A DNA stretch of 17,733 nt from Lachnospiraceae bacterium UBA7202 (GCA_002490705.1 DKUO01000036.1:1-17733), one strand, 5' to 3'. Counted from the stretch's first letter, positions 5,545-13,056 are shown. Numbers and translations: made by a program. Notes: generated by a model not told the origin, from the sequence alone.

Positions 5545-5818
5545 TTCTTTCCTCTCTTTCTCTCCGATATTCTTTGATGATCCTTTTAATTTCCAAATTG
5601 TCAAAACCGTTCTCCGGTTCCGGCAGTCTCTTCTTTTTAATCAACTGTATATGCTTCTTATTTTTTCGCTTCGGCCTTTCCGTAGTTCTGACGCGGCCGT
5701 CAGCTACATATATATATTCGCCGTCCTCCCGTATAATGACATACAGAGAGTCTTTATCATGCCCGGCCTTCGATGTGGCGAGCATTCCAACGATATTTTC
5801 TTCCATACAAGTTTCCAT
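5537..5818 (-). CDS. Small KOW-domain (L14e/L6e/L27e-like) RNA-binding protein
   Basis: 93 residues. The N-terminal part (GMLATSKAGHDKDSLYVIIRE, then YIYVADGRVRTTERPKRKN) has the pattern of a KOW/SH3-like RNA-binding barrel: a Gly-Asp-containing turn followed by a basic strand. The C-terminal half is a highly charged Lys/Arg/Glu helix. Genes like this recur between map and infA in Clostridia and are usually annotated as KOW-domain or L14e-like; their function is not established. The start is uncertain, because both the ATG at 5818 (used) and the in-frame ATG at 5806 lack a strong ribosome-binding site. The location implies a ribosome- or translation-related role. Confidence 0.85.
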   Translation of the reverse strand: METCMEENIVGMLATSKAGHDKDSLYVIIREDGEYIYVADGRVRTTERPKRKNKKHIQLIKKKRLPEPENGFDNLEIKRIIKEYRREREERNV

Positions 5819-5876
5819 TTCTTCTATATATATTATGATAAAGCACCGGCTGGATTCTTGAGTTTTGTCAGCAGGA

Positions 5877-6626
5877 TTATAGTAACGTCAGTATCTCCGG
5901 CTCCCCGTCCGTGACTAACACCGTGTTCTCATAATGGGCGGAGAGAGAATGGTCCGCCGAGATCACAGTCCAGCCGTCGTCCAGCCATTCCACCTCTCCG
6001 GTGCCGATATTAATCATCGGCTCAACCGCCAGCGTCATACCCGCTTTAAGCCGTACCCCTCTTCTCCTCTGCGGAAAATTGGGGATCATCGGCGCTTCGT
6101 GCATGCTTTTGCCGATGCCATGCCCCACCAGATCATGTACGATGCCGTAGCCGTGGGGAATCACGTAATCCGCAATTGCATTGGAGATATCATGCAGATG
6201 ACAGCCGGCCTTCGCGCTCCGAATTCCCTGAAAGAAGCTCTCTCTCGTCACCTCAATCAGCTTCTCCGCTTCCGGGCTGATCTTCCCCACACCGTAAGTT
6301 CTGGCCGCGTCTGAATGGTATCCCTGATAAATCAGGCCCGTATCCAGACTTACGATATCTCCTTCCTGCAAAATCCGGTCTGCGCGGGGAATACCGTGCA
6401 CAACTTCCTCGTTCACGGAGACGCAGACACTTGCGGGATATCCCTGATAGTTTAAGAAATTAGGCGTACCGCCGCAGTCTCTTATCAGTTTTTCGCAGAC
6501 AGTGTCAATCTCCTTTGTGGATATTCCCGGGCGTATTACTTTTGCAAGCTCCTCGTGTACCTGTGCCAGAAGCCTGCCTGACTTTCGCATCAATTCAATT
6601 TCCCGCGCCGATTTGATCGTAACCAT
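5877..6626 (-). CDS. map: Type I methionine aminopeptidase
   Basis: Cytosolic metalloprotease that removes the initiator methionine from nascent proteins. All five metal ligands are visible: Asp95 (SLDTG), Asp106 (HSDAA), His169 (GHGIG), Glu202 (AVEP) and Glu233 (HYEN). The substrate-binding His77 (VHGIP) is also present. At 249 residues it is the short form without an N-terminal zinc-finger extension. The start lies 1 nt after the adk stop codon, so the two are probably translationally coupled. A 58-nt AT-rich gap separates it from the KOW-protein gene. Confidence 0.98.
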   Translation of the reverse strand: MVTIKSAREIELMRKSGRLLAQVHEELAKVIRPGISTKEIDTVCEKLIRDCGGTPNFLNYQGYPASVCVSVNEEVVHGIPRADRILQEGDIVSLDTGLIYQGYHSDAARTYGVGKISPEAEKLIEVTRESFFQGIRSAKAGCHLHDISNAIADYVIPHGYGIVHDLVGHGIGKSMHEAPMIPNFPQRRRGVRLKAGMTLAVEPMINIGTGEVEWLDDGWTVISADHSLSAHYENTVLVTDGEPEILTLL

Positions 6627-6627
6627 G

Positions 6628-7269
6628 TCAGCCTAAGATCTCCACAATCGCATGAAACACATCCTGCATATCCTGTGTGCCGTCCACTGTCCTTAACACC
6701 TTTCTCTCTGTGTAAAAATCAATCAACGGCTGTGTCTGCTCCTGATATACCCGCAGACGGTTCTTCACGGTTTCCGGCTTATCGTCGTCCCGCAGTACAA
6801 GCGGCTGTCCGCACTGATCGCAGATTCCTTCCTTCTTCGGCGGCACATGCTCAATGTGGTAGGTCGCGCCGCAGGAAAGACATGCCCGTCTGCCGCCCAT
6901 CCTTCTGATAATATTCTCGTCCGGCACTTCCACATTAACCGCATAATCTATCTTATCGCCAAGCTTGTTCAGCGCGTCTTCCAATACCTCCGCCTGCGGG
7001 ATTGTCCTCGGAAAACCGTCAAGCACATAGCCGTCCTTGCAGTCCTCTTTCGCCACCCTGTCAAGCAGGATACGCACCGTCAGCTCATCCGGCACCAAAA
7101 GTCCCTGATCCATATATTTCTTGGCCTCCATGCCAAGCTCTGTTCCGTTCTTGATATTCAAGCGAAAAATATCGCCCGTGGAAATATGCGGAATTTTATA
7201 TTTATCAGCGATCATTTTCGCCTGTGTCCCTTTTCCGGCGCCGGGTGCGCCCAGCATAATTATCTTCAT
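6628..7269 (-). CDS. adk: Adenylate kinase, zinc-lid form
   Basis: Catalyses ATP + AMP = 2 ADP in the cytosol. The P-loop GAPGAGKGT (7-15), the AMP-binding DGFPRT (84-89) and the long lid domain are present. The lid carries four cysteines at about 130, 133, 150 and 153 (CLSC and CDQC), so it binds zinc as in many Gram-positive enzymes. Length 213 is typical. Upstream is an 85-nt gap with a hairpin after secY. The gene order secY-adk-map is conserved in Firmicutes. Confidence 0.98.
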   Translation of the reverse strand: MKIIMLGAPGAGKGTQAKMIADKYKIPHISTGDIFRLNIKNGTELGMEAKKYMDQGLLVPDELTVRILLDRVAKEDCKDGYVLDGFPRTIPQAEVLEDALNKLGDKIDYAVNVEVPDENIIRRMGGRRACLSCGATYHIEHVPPKKEGICDQCGQPLVLRDDDKPETVKNRLRVYQEQTQPLIDFYTERKVLRTVDGTQDMQDVFHAIVEILG

Positions 7270-7308
7270 TGTAATTCTTTCCTCTCCCTAAACATATAGA
7301 CGCAAGGT

Positions 7309-7338
7309 TAGGGACGTGCTAAGTAGCCGCCGTCCCTA
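7309..7338. repeat. Inverted repeat in the secY-adk gap
   Basis: TAGGGACG (7309-7316) and CGTCCCTA (7331-7338) are exact complements with a 14-nt spacer; pairing extends two bases further with a bulge. On the coding strand no T-run follows, so it is not a standard terminator. It could be an mRNA-stabilising or attenuating stem that sets adk levels relative to secY. Confidence 0.6.
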
Positions 7339-7354
7339 CCTGTCTTGTCACTCA

Positions 7355-8668
7355 TTAATCATTTAAAAAACCTTTATAATTGCGGACAAGCATCTGTGAC
7401 TCGATCTGCTTAACCGTTTCCAGCACCACGCTGACAATAATAATCAGGCTGGTTCCGCCGAAAGATACGCTGGCGCCGAACACACCGTTAAAGAAGTAAG
7501 GCACCACGCACACGATCGTAAGACCGATTGCGCCGATAAACACAATATAGTTCAAGAGCTTTGTCAGATAGTCGCTGGTCGGCTTGCCGGGTCTGATGCC
7601 CGGAATAAATCCGCCCTGCTTTTTCATATTGTCCGCAATCTCCATCGGATTGAAGGTAATGGATGTATAGAAATAAGCAAAAAATATCACCAAAACAACA
7701 TATACCACCAAACCGATTGAATACACCGGCTGATCCGGGTTGCACCAGTAGTTCGAGTTAAGACCTCTGAGTATCTCACCCCACACACCGGCGCCGTTAA
7801 TGTTAAATATCGAGCAGACTACCACAGGCAGCTGCATCAGTGAAGACGCAAAGATAACAGGAATGACGCCGGAGGTATTGACCTTAAGCGGAATGTTCGT
7901 TGTCTGTCCGCCCACCATCTTTCTGCCCTGTACCTTTTTCGCATACTGTACCGGGATCTTGCGCACACCGTCATTTAAAATGATTACCAGTACCACCATC
8001 AGTACAATGATAGCAATGATAATAATCGCTGCCACCACTCCCTTGGCAATAGACTTGCCAATCACAAACTGCTCAAAAAGCTGTGCGATATCCTGCGGCA
8101 TACGGGAGAGGATATTGATCGTCAGCACGATGGAAATACCATTGCCAACGCCGTTCTCCGTAATCCGCTCACCAATCCACATCAGGAACGCACTGCCCGC
8201 CGTAAGCGCCGCCATAACCGTGATAATATTCATCACATTATAGGTTTCAAGCAGTCCCTGCCGTCCAAACCCGATCGCCATAACGCCGGCCTCAATCAAG
8301 GCGAGCGCCACAGTCACATATCTGGTAATAGACGCGATTTTTTTGCGCCCGTCCGCACCGTCTCTCTGCATCTCCTCCAGCTTCGGAATCGCAATCGTCA
8401 TCAGCTGCATAATGATGGAAGATGTGATGTAGGGCGTAATATTCAGCGCCAAAATGGACATATTCAAGAACGATCCGCCCGTAAAAGCATCAAAGAAGTT
8501 AAATGCGTCGCCGGTCTGACTCTCAAACCACCTTGCGAAATAGGTTCTGTCAACACCCGGCACGGGAAGCTGTGATCCGAGACGGATCACAACTAACATA
8601 AGAAAGGTAAAGAATATCTTATTTCTGATCTCCTTGATCTTAAATGCATTTTTTAGGGTTGTAAACAT
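7355..8668 (-). CDS. secY: Preprotein translocase subunit SecY
   Basis: Ten-helix membrane channel of the SecYEG translocon. Hydrophobic segments are spread along all 437 residues. The plug region (FNFFDAFTGGSFLNMSILAL, about 56-75) and the conserved cytosolic loop with PGIRPGKPTSDYL, which contacts SecA and the ribosome, are clear. An unusually Ile/Val-rich helix lies near 208-230. The ATG overlaps the rplO stop by 1 nt (TAATG), with a GAGGTG ribosome-binding site inside rplO. Confidence 0.98.
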   Translation of the reverse strand: MFTTLKNAFKIKEIRNKIFFTFLMLVVIRLGSQLPVPGVDRTYFARWFESQTGDAFNFFDAFTGGSFLNMSILALNITPYITSSIIMQLMTIAIPKLEEMQRDGADGRKKIASITRYVTVALALIEAGVMAIGFGRQGLLETYNVMNIITVMAALTAGSAFLMWIGERITENGVGNGISIVLTINILSRMPQDIAQLFEQFVIGKSIAKGVVAAIIIIAIIVLMVVLVIILNDGVRKIPVQYAKKVQGRKMVGGQTTNIPLKVNTSGVIPVIFASSLMQLPVVVCSIFNINGAGVWGEILRGLNSNYWCNPDQPVYSIGLVVYVVLVIFFAYFYTSITFNPMEIADNMKKQGGFIPGIRPGKPTSDYLTKLLNYIVFIGAIGLTIVCVVPYFFNGVFGASVSFGGTSLIIIVSVVLETVKQIESQMLVRNYKGFLND

Positions 8669-9108
8669 TAGATCACCTCTGCTGTTCCACCAAGTGCCTC
8701 GATTTTTTCCTTCGCAGATGCGCTGAAGGCATTTACTTTCACGTCAAGCTTCTTAGTAAGTTCTCCGTTCCCGAGGATCTTGACACCATCACGGGGATTC
8801 TTTATGATTCCTTTTGCGATCAATGTCTCCACATCAACCGTCGTACCATTGTCGAACGCTTCCAGCGCGCTCAGATTGATAGCCACGATCTCTTTCGTAT
8901 TTCTGTTGGTAAAGCCTCTCTTGGGAAGACGCCTGTACAGGGGCATCTGACCACCCTCGAAACCCGGTCTGGGTGCACCGGAACGTGCCTTCTGACCTTT
9001 ATGACCCTTACCGGCTGTCTTGCCGTTTCCCGAACCGTGTCCGCGGCCTCTTCTGAAATTGCTGCTATGCACAGAGCCCTCTGCGGGTCTTAAATTCGAT
9101 AATTCCAT
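8668..9108 (-). CDS. rplO: 50S ribosomal protein uL15
   Basis: Late-assembling large-subunit protein. The Gly/Arg/Lys-rich N-terminal extension (RRGRGHGSGNGKTAGKGHKG) threads into 23S rRNA, and the motif GFEGGQMPLYRRLPKRGF is a family hallmark. The C-terminal globular part follows (VDVETLIAKGIIKNPRDGVKILG). Length 146 is normal. AGGAGG precedes the ATG. It is coupled to secY by a 1-nt overlap. Confidence 0.98.
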   Translation of the reverse strand: MELSNLRPAEGSVHSSNFRRGRGHGSGNGKTAGKGHKGQKARSGAPRPGFEGGQMPLYRRLPKRGFTNRNTKEIVAINLSALEAFDNGTTVDVETLIAKGIIKNPRDGVKILGNGELTKKLDVKVNAFSASAKEKIEALGGTAEVI

Positions 9109-9122
9109 CTATCACACCTCCT

Positions 9123-9323
9123 TTATGCCTCTTCCACTTCGACCATATGTCTTACTTTCTGGATCTGGCCCCTGGTCGCCGCATTATCAGGCAGTTCCAC
9201 TGTCTGATGAAGCTTCCGAAGTCCCATAGCCGCTACCGTAGCGCGAGCCTTGGGCACCTGACCGATCGTAGATCTGACTAAAGTGATCTTTAACTTTTTA
9301 TCTGCCTCTTTCTTCGCTGCCAT
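9123..9323 (-). CDS. rpmD: 50S ribosomal protein uL30
   Basis: 66 residues. The core LKITLVRSTIGQVPKARATV and GLRKLHQTVELPDNAATRGQ identifies the bacterial L30 family. A short charged N-terminus (MAAKKEADKK) precedes it. TTAGGAGG lies upstream of the ATG. It sits between rpsE and rplO, as in the canonical spc operon. Confidence 0.97.
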   Translation of the reverse strand: MAAKKEADKKLKITLVRSTIGQVPKARATVAAMGLRKLHQTVELPDNAATRGQIQKVRHMVEVEEA

Positions 9324-9340
9324 TTTATTTCCTCCTAATC

Positions 9341-9850
9341 CTATGCACGGATCTCTTCTACAGATTTTCCGCGGTTTTTAGCCACTTCTTCAGGAGTCTT
9401 TAACTGGCTTAAGCCCGTAATCGTAGCTAACACCACGTTCTGCTTATTGTTGGACCCCAAAGACTTGGTACGGATATTCTTGATACCTGCGAGCTCGCAA
9501 ACCACACGTGCAGGACCGCCGGCAATGATACCAGTACCTTCCGGAGCTCTCTTCAACAAAACGGAAGCAGAGCCAAATTTTCCGACAAAATCATGTGTGA
9601 TACTATTCTTTTCATCCAGTGCAACACTGATCAAATTCTTGATCGCATCCTCTTTGCCCTTGCGGATCGCTTCCGGGATTTCAGTCGCTTTTCCAAGGCC
9701 TGCGCCGACATGACCGTTGCTGTCGCCGACTACAACAAGCGCGGTAAAACGCATATTACGACCACCCTTGACAACCTTGGTTACACGCTTGATTGTCACA
9801 ACTTTCTCAGTGAGTTCTAACTGACTTACGTCGATGTTTGTACGTCTCAT
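9341..9850 (-). CDS. rpsE: 30S ribosomal protein uS5
   Basis: 30S protein at the mRNA entry and decoding face; its loop is the classical site of spectinomycin-resistance changes. The N-terminal double-stranded-RNA-like domain contains RVTKVVKGGRNMRFTALVVV and GLGKATEIPEAIRKG. The C-terminal domain contains APEGTGIIAGGPARVVCELA. Length 169 is typical. AAGGGAG precedes the ATG, and 18 nt separate it from rplR. Confidence 0.98.
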   Translation of the reverse strand: MRRTNIDVSQLELTEKVVTIKRVTKVVKGGRNMRFTALVVVGDSNGHVGAGLGKATEIPEAIRKGKEDAIKNLISVALDEKNSITHDFVGKFGSASVLLKRAPEGTGIIAGGPARVVCELAGIKNIRTKSLGSNNKQNVVLATITGLSQLKTPEEVAKNRGKSVEEIRA

Positions 9851-9868
9851 GTGATCTTTTCTCCCTTC

Positions 9869-10237
9869 CTAGAATTCCAAGCCAGCTTCTCTGGCTGCGT
9901 CCGCTAATGCTGCAATCTTGCCCTGGTATATAAAACCGCCTCTGTCAAAAACCACAGTCTTGATGCCTTTTTCAAGCGCTCTCTTAGCGATCACTGTTCC
10001 CACATATGCTGCCGCCTCAACGTCATTGGTGTGCTTCAGTTCGCCACCAACGCTCTTTTCAAGAGTGGATGCCGAAACCAAAGTATTACCCACTGTATCG
10101 TCAATAATTTGAGCATACATATGATTATTGCTTCTAAACACTGACAGACGGGGCCTTTCAGCCGTACCGCTGAAACGGTTACGCATTCTGTTGTGTTTCT
10201 TTACACGAACTTTTTGTCTCGATTCTTTCTTAACCAT
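9869..10237 (-). CDS. rplR: 50S ribosomal protein uL18
   Basis: 5S rRNA-binding protein of the central protuberance. A basic N-terminus (KVRVKKHNRMRNRFSGTAER) is followed by PRLSVFRSNNHMYAQIIDD and the C-terminal FDRGGFIYQGKIAALADAAR. Two in-frame ATGs lie 6 nt apart. The ribosome-binding site AAGGAG (10247-10252) is only 3 nt from the upstream ATG (10243) but 9 nt from the second, so I start at 10237, giving 122 residues beginning MVKKESRQ. Confidence 0.93.
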   Translation of the reverse strand: MVKKESRQKVRVKKHNRMRNRFSGTAERPRLSVFRSNNHMYAQIIDDTVGNTLVSASTLEKSVGGELKHTNDVEAAAYVGTVIAKRALEKGIKTVVFDRGGFIYQGKIAALADAAREAGLEF

Positions 10238-10246
10238 TTCCATACT

Positions 10247-10252
10247 CTCCTT
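10247..10252 (-). promoter_or_regulatory. Ribosome-binding site deciding the rplR start
   Basis: AAGGAG on the minus strand. A 9-nt spacer to the ATG at 10235-10237 is near-optimal. The 3-nt spacer to the ATG at 10241-10243 is too short, which argues for the shorter protein. Confidence 0.7.
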
Positions 10253-10257
10253 ATCTA

Positions 10258-10800
10258 TTATTTCTTACCGGTCTTACCAACTTTACGTCTGATTGTCTCG
10301 TCAGCATACTTGATACCCTTACCCTTATAAGGCTCAGGCCGTCTCTTGTCTCTGATCTCAGCCGCAAACTGACCTACTTTTTCTTTGTCGATTCCCTTAA
10401 CGATGATCAGATTCTGTCCATCCACAACTGTCTCGATGCCCTCAGGGTCTGTCATCTCAACGGGGTGAGAGTATCCCAAGTTCAGTGTCAGCTTCTTGCC
10501 GGATTTTGCAGCCCTGTAACCAACACCGTTTACCTCCAGCTTCTTTTCAAAACCTTCCGTAACACCGATCACCATGTTGTTAATCAGCGTTCTGGTCAAA
10601 CCGTGGAAGGATTTCATCTTCTTTAAGTCGTTCGGTCTGGAAACCAGCACCTGATCGCCCTCCACCTTAATTTCCATCTCTGTGGGAAGCGTTCTCTCAA
10701 GCGTTCCCTTAGGACCTTTTACAGTCACTTTATTATTTTCTGCAACCGCCACAGTCACTCCTGCGGGGATCGCGATTGGCATTCTTCCTATACGTGACAT
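10258..10800 (-). CDS. rplF: 50S ribosomal protein uL6
   Basis: Large-subunit protein near the factor-binding site and sarcin-ricin loop. It begins MSRIGRMPIAIPAGV, has the duplicated L6 fold (first half with VTVKGPKGTLERTLP, second with LNLGYSHPVEM) and ends in the signature RRPEPYKGKGIKY. Length 180 is typical. AGGAGG precedes the ATG. The 81-nt gap upstream, after rpsH, holds two perfect hairpins. Confidence 0.98.
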   Translation of the reverse strand: MSRIGRMPIAIPAGVTVAVAENNKVTVKGPKGTLERTLPTEMEIKVEGDQVLVSRPNDLKKMKSFHGLTRTLINNMVIGVTEGFEKKLEVNGVGYRAAKSGKKLTLNLGYSHPVEMTDPEGIETVVDGQNLIIVKGIDKEKVGQFAAEIRDKRRPEPYKGKGIKYADETIRRKVGKTGKK

Positions 10801-10837
10801 GCCCGTACCTCCTATTTATTATTATTTCTCAACCTGC

Positions 10838-10860
10838 GAAGAATGACGAAGTCATTCTTC
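10838..10860. repeat. Perfect 10-bp hairpin in the rpsH-rplF gap
   Basis: GAAGAATGAC (10838-10847) pairs exactly with GTCATTCTTC (10851-10860) over a 3-nt loop. It lies about 37 nt upstream of the rplF start codon. The arm ends match those of the hairpin in the rpsD leader, which suggests a shared small repeat family. Confidence 0.8.
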
Positions 10861-10861
10861 A

Positions 10862-10879
10862 GACTGAGCTTGCTCAGTC
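10862..10879. repeat. Perfect 8-bp hairpin just after rpsH
   Basis: GACTGAGC (10862-10869) pairs exactly with GCTCAGTC (10872-10879) over a 2-nt spacer. It directly follows the rpsH stop codon and abuts the neighbouring 10-bp hairpin. No T-run follows in the coding direction, and the operon continues into rplF. Confidence 0.75.
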
Positions 10880-10881
10880 GC

Positions 10882-11283
10882 TTACCATACGAAGGCGAGT
10901 ACCTCGCCGCCTACCTGAAGCTCTCTTGCCTTTTTGTCGGTTACAACACCCTGATTGGTAGAAATAATCGCTACACCTAATCCACCAAGCACTCTGGGCA
11001 GTTCCTCCTTGCCGGCATACACACGAAGACCCGGCTTGGAAATTCTTTTGATACCGGAAATGATCTTGTCGTTCTTGTCCTCACCATACTTTAAGGTGAT
11101 ATGGATATCCTTGAAATTGCCGTTATCAATCAAATCATATTTTCTGATATACCCTTCCTCCAAAAGAATCTGCGCTATAGCTAACTTCATCTTGGATGAG
11201 GGTACGTCTACTGTATCATGCTTTGCAGTGTTAGCATTACGGATTCTCGTAAGCATATCTGCAATCGGATCGCTCATTGTCAT
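10882..11283 (-). CDS. rpsH: 30S ribosomal protein uS8
   Basis: 16S rRNA helix-21-binding assembly protein; in E. coli it is the translational repressor of the spc operon. It starts MTMSDPIADMLTRIRNAN and ends with GLGVAIISTNQGVVTDKKAR and GGEVLAFVW. Length 133 is typical. Of two close ATGs, the first (11283) is 7 nt after AGGAGG and the second (11277) is 13 nt away, so the first is used. Confidence 0.98.
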   Translation of the reverse strand: MTMSDPIADMLTRIRNANTAKHDTVDVPSSKMKLAIAQILLEEGYIRKYDLIDNGNFKDIHITLKYGEDKNDKIISGIKRISKPGLRVYAGKEELPRVLGGLGVAIISTNQGVVTDKKARELQVGGEVLAFVW

Positions 11284-11298
11284 GATTTTTCCTCCTTT

Positions 11299-11484
11299 TT
11301 ACCAACTGGCTTTCTTCACGCCGGGAATCTGTCCCTTATATGCTAACTCGCGGAAGCAAATTCTACAAATTCCATATTTTCTCAAATAAGCGTGTGGACG
11401 ACCACAAATTCTGCAACGGTTATACTCTCTGCTGGAGAATTTCGGTTTACGCTGCTGTTTGATCTTCATTGCTGTCTTAGCCAT
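11299..11484 (-). CDS. rpsZ: 30S ribosomal protein uS14, type Z (zinc-binding)
   Basis: 61-residue 30S head protein. Two CxxC pairs (CRICGRP and CRICFRE) form a zinc site, so it is the short zinc-dependent type rather than the roughly 100-residue zinc-less paralogue. The C-terminus GQIPGVKKASW is canonical. AGGAGG precedes the ATG. The gene is also called rpsN in many annotations. Confidence 0.97.
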   Translation of the reverse strand: MAKTAMKIKQQRKPKFSSREYNRCRICGRPHAYLRKYGICRICFRELAYKGQIPGVKKASW

Positions 11485-11498
11485 GAGCTTACCTCCTT

Positions 11499-12041
11499 CT
11501 ATTTGGCGAATGGCATATTAAATAATCTCAACAATTCACGGGCTTCCTCGTCTGTCTTGGCTGTGGTGACAAAGATAACATCCATACCTCTCACCTTGTC
11601 TACCTTGTCGTACTCGATCTCAGGGAAGATGATCTGCTCCTTGATGCCGAGTGCGTAATTACCTCTGCCGTCAAAGGAATTTGCGCTCACACCCCGGAAG
11701 TCACGCACACGGGGAAGTGCAAGGTTCACAAGTCTGTCTAAAAACTCATACATCTTATCGCCGCGCAGCGTGGTCTTGCATCCGATGGACTGTCCCTCTC
11801 TGATCTTGAAGTTTGCGATGGAATGCTTTGCCTTCGTGATGATGGCTTTCTGGCCGGTAATGGTCTCCATATCGCTCACCGCCGACTCCAACACCTTCGC
11901 GTTCTCCTTCGCTTCACCGACGCCCATGTTGATCACGATCTTGTCAAGCTTCGGAACTTCCATGACATTTTTATATCCAAACTTTTTGACCATAGCATCT
12001 ACGATCTCGTTTTTATACATCTCTTTCAGTCTACTACTCAA
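11499..12041 (-). CDS. rplE: 50S ribosomal protein uL5
   Basis: 5S rRNA-binding protein of the central protuberance that also contacts P-site tRNA. Signatures are PKLDKIVINMGVGEAKENAK, LRGDKMYEFLDRL, PRVRDFRGVSANSFDGRGNY and GIKEQIIFPEIEYD. Length is 180 residues. The start codon is TTG: residues SSRLKEMYKNEI from the TTG align with the N-terminus of other L5 proteins, and AAGGAG lies about 10 nt upstream. The next ATG (codon 8) would cut into the conserved region. Confidence 0.95.
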   Translation of the reverse strand: MSSRLKEMYKNEIVDAMVKKFGYKNVMEVPKLDKIVINMGVGEAKENAKVLESAVSDMETITGQKAIITKAKHSIANFKIREGQSIGCKTTLRGDKMYEFLDRLVNLALPRVRDFRGVSANSFDGRGNYALGIKEQIIFPEIEYDKVDKVRGMDVIFVTTAKTDEEARELLRLFNMPFAK

Positions 12042-12065
12042 CGCTTTGGATCTCCTTTCTCAGAT

Positions 12066-12377
12066 TTAATCTACAACATCGCCCGTAGATTTCGCGTAAC
12101 GTACTTTCTTCCCATTCTCGATCTTGAAACCGATTCTGGTGGCCTTGCCCTTGTGTACGTACATCACGTTGGAAGCATCGATGGGAGCCTCCTTCTGAAC
12201 AATACCGCCGTTCTGATTCGCTACGGAAGGCTTTTCGTGCTTGGTAATCTTATTGATGCCCTCCACGACAACCTTATTGTTCTTTCTGTCTACGGAAACT
12301 ACCTTGCCTTCTTTGTCTTTATCTTTACCGGCAATCACCTTAACGGTATCGCCCTTTTTAATCTTAAACATTGACAT
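12066..12377 (-). CDS. rplX: 50S ribosomal protein uL24
   Basis: Assembly-initiator protein of the large subunit. The N-terminal KOW motif (KKGDTVKVIAGKDKDKEGKV) is followed by VVVEGINKITKHEKPS and the C-terminal RIGFKIENGKKVRYAKSTG. Length is 103. The ATG at 12377 is chosen over a second ATG two codons on because AGGAGG (12385-12390) lies 7 nt before it. That ribosome-binding site overlaps the rplN stop codon, implying coupling. Confidence 0.97.
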   Translation of the reverse strand: MSMFKIKKGDTVKVIAGKDKDKEGKVVSVDRKNNKVVVEGINKITKHEKPSVANQNGGIVQKEAPIDASNVMYVHKGKATRIGFKIENGKKVRYAKSTGDVVD

Positions 12378-12388
12378 ACCGGCACCTC

Positions 12389-12757
12389 CTATAATACTTC
12401 CGGAGCCAGTGAAACAATTTTCATAAACTGTTTATCACGAAGCTCTCTTGCTACTGGTCCAAAAATACGGGTTCCTCTGGGAGTCTTATCCTCTTTGATG
12501 ATAACAGCAGCATTTTCGTCAAATCTGATGTAAGATCCGTCTTTCCGTCTTGCGCCTTTCACGGTACGCACTACGACAGCCTTCACGACATCGCCTTTTT
12601 TTACAACGCCGCCTGGTGTTGCATCTTTGACCGTAGCAACAATCGTATCACCTATACGCGCATATCTTCTTGTAGATCCGCCCATAACTCTGATGCACAG
12701 GAGTTCCTTTGCACCGGTGTTATCAGCGACCTTCAATCTGCTTTCCTGTTGAATCAT
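12389..12757 (-). CDS. rplN: 50S ribosomal protein uL14
   Basis: Interface protein that forms inter-subunit bridges; in other bacteria it is the docking site of the silencing factor RsfS. MIQQESRLKVADNTGAKELL and the C-terminal GTRIFGPVARELRDKQFMKI are canonical, and the length of 122 matches. AAGGAG precedes the ATG. It lies between rpsQ and rplX. Confidence 0.98.
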   Translation of the reverse strand: MIQQESRLKVADNTGAKELLCIRVMGGSTRRYARIGDTIVATVKDATPGGVVKKGDVVKAVVVRTVKGARRKDGSYIRFDENAAVIIKEDKTPRGTRIFGPVARELRDKQFMKIVSLAPEVL

Positions 12758-12781
12758 GCTAGTTCTCTCCTTCTTTCATCA

Positions 12782-13036
12782 TCATTTCGCTTTCTCAACG
12801 ATCTCGACAAGTCTCCATCTCTTATCCTTGGACAAGGGCCTGGTCTCCATCACTTTTACGGTATCGCCGATATTGCACTCATTGTTCTCGTCGTGCGCTT
12901 TTAACTTGTAAGTCTTCTTCACGATCTTCTTGTAAAGCGGATGCTTTACGTGATCTTCAATCGCTACCACAATGGTCTTATCCATTTTATTGCTTGTAAC
13001 CTTACCGGTACGGGTTTTTCTAAGATTTCTTTCCAC
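12782..13036 (-). CDS. rpsQ: 30S ribosomal protein uS17
   Basis: Primary 16S rRNA-binding OB-fold protein. RNLRKTRTGKVTSNKMDKTI, the middle KLKAHDENNECNIGD and the end VMETRPLSKDKRWRLVEIVE match the family. Length is 84. The start codon is GTG; AGGAG lies about 9 nt upstream and no nearby ATG fits the conserved N-terminus. Confidence 0.97.
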   Translation of the reverse strand: MERNLRKTRTGKVTSNKMDKTIVVAIEDHVKHPLYKKIVKKTYKLKAHDENNECNIGDTVKVMETRPLSKDKRWRLVEIVEKAK

Positions 13037-13056
13037 GATTTGTCTCTCCTCTCCGC

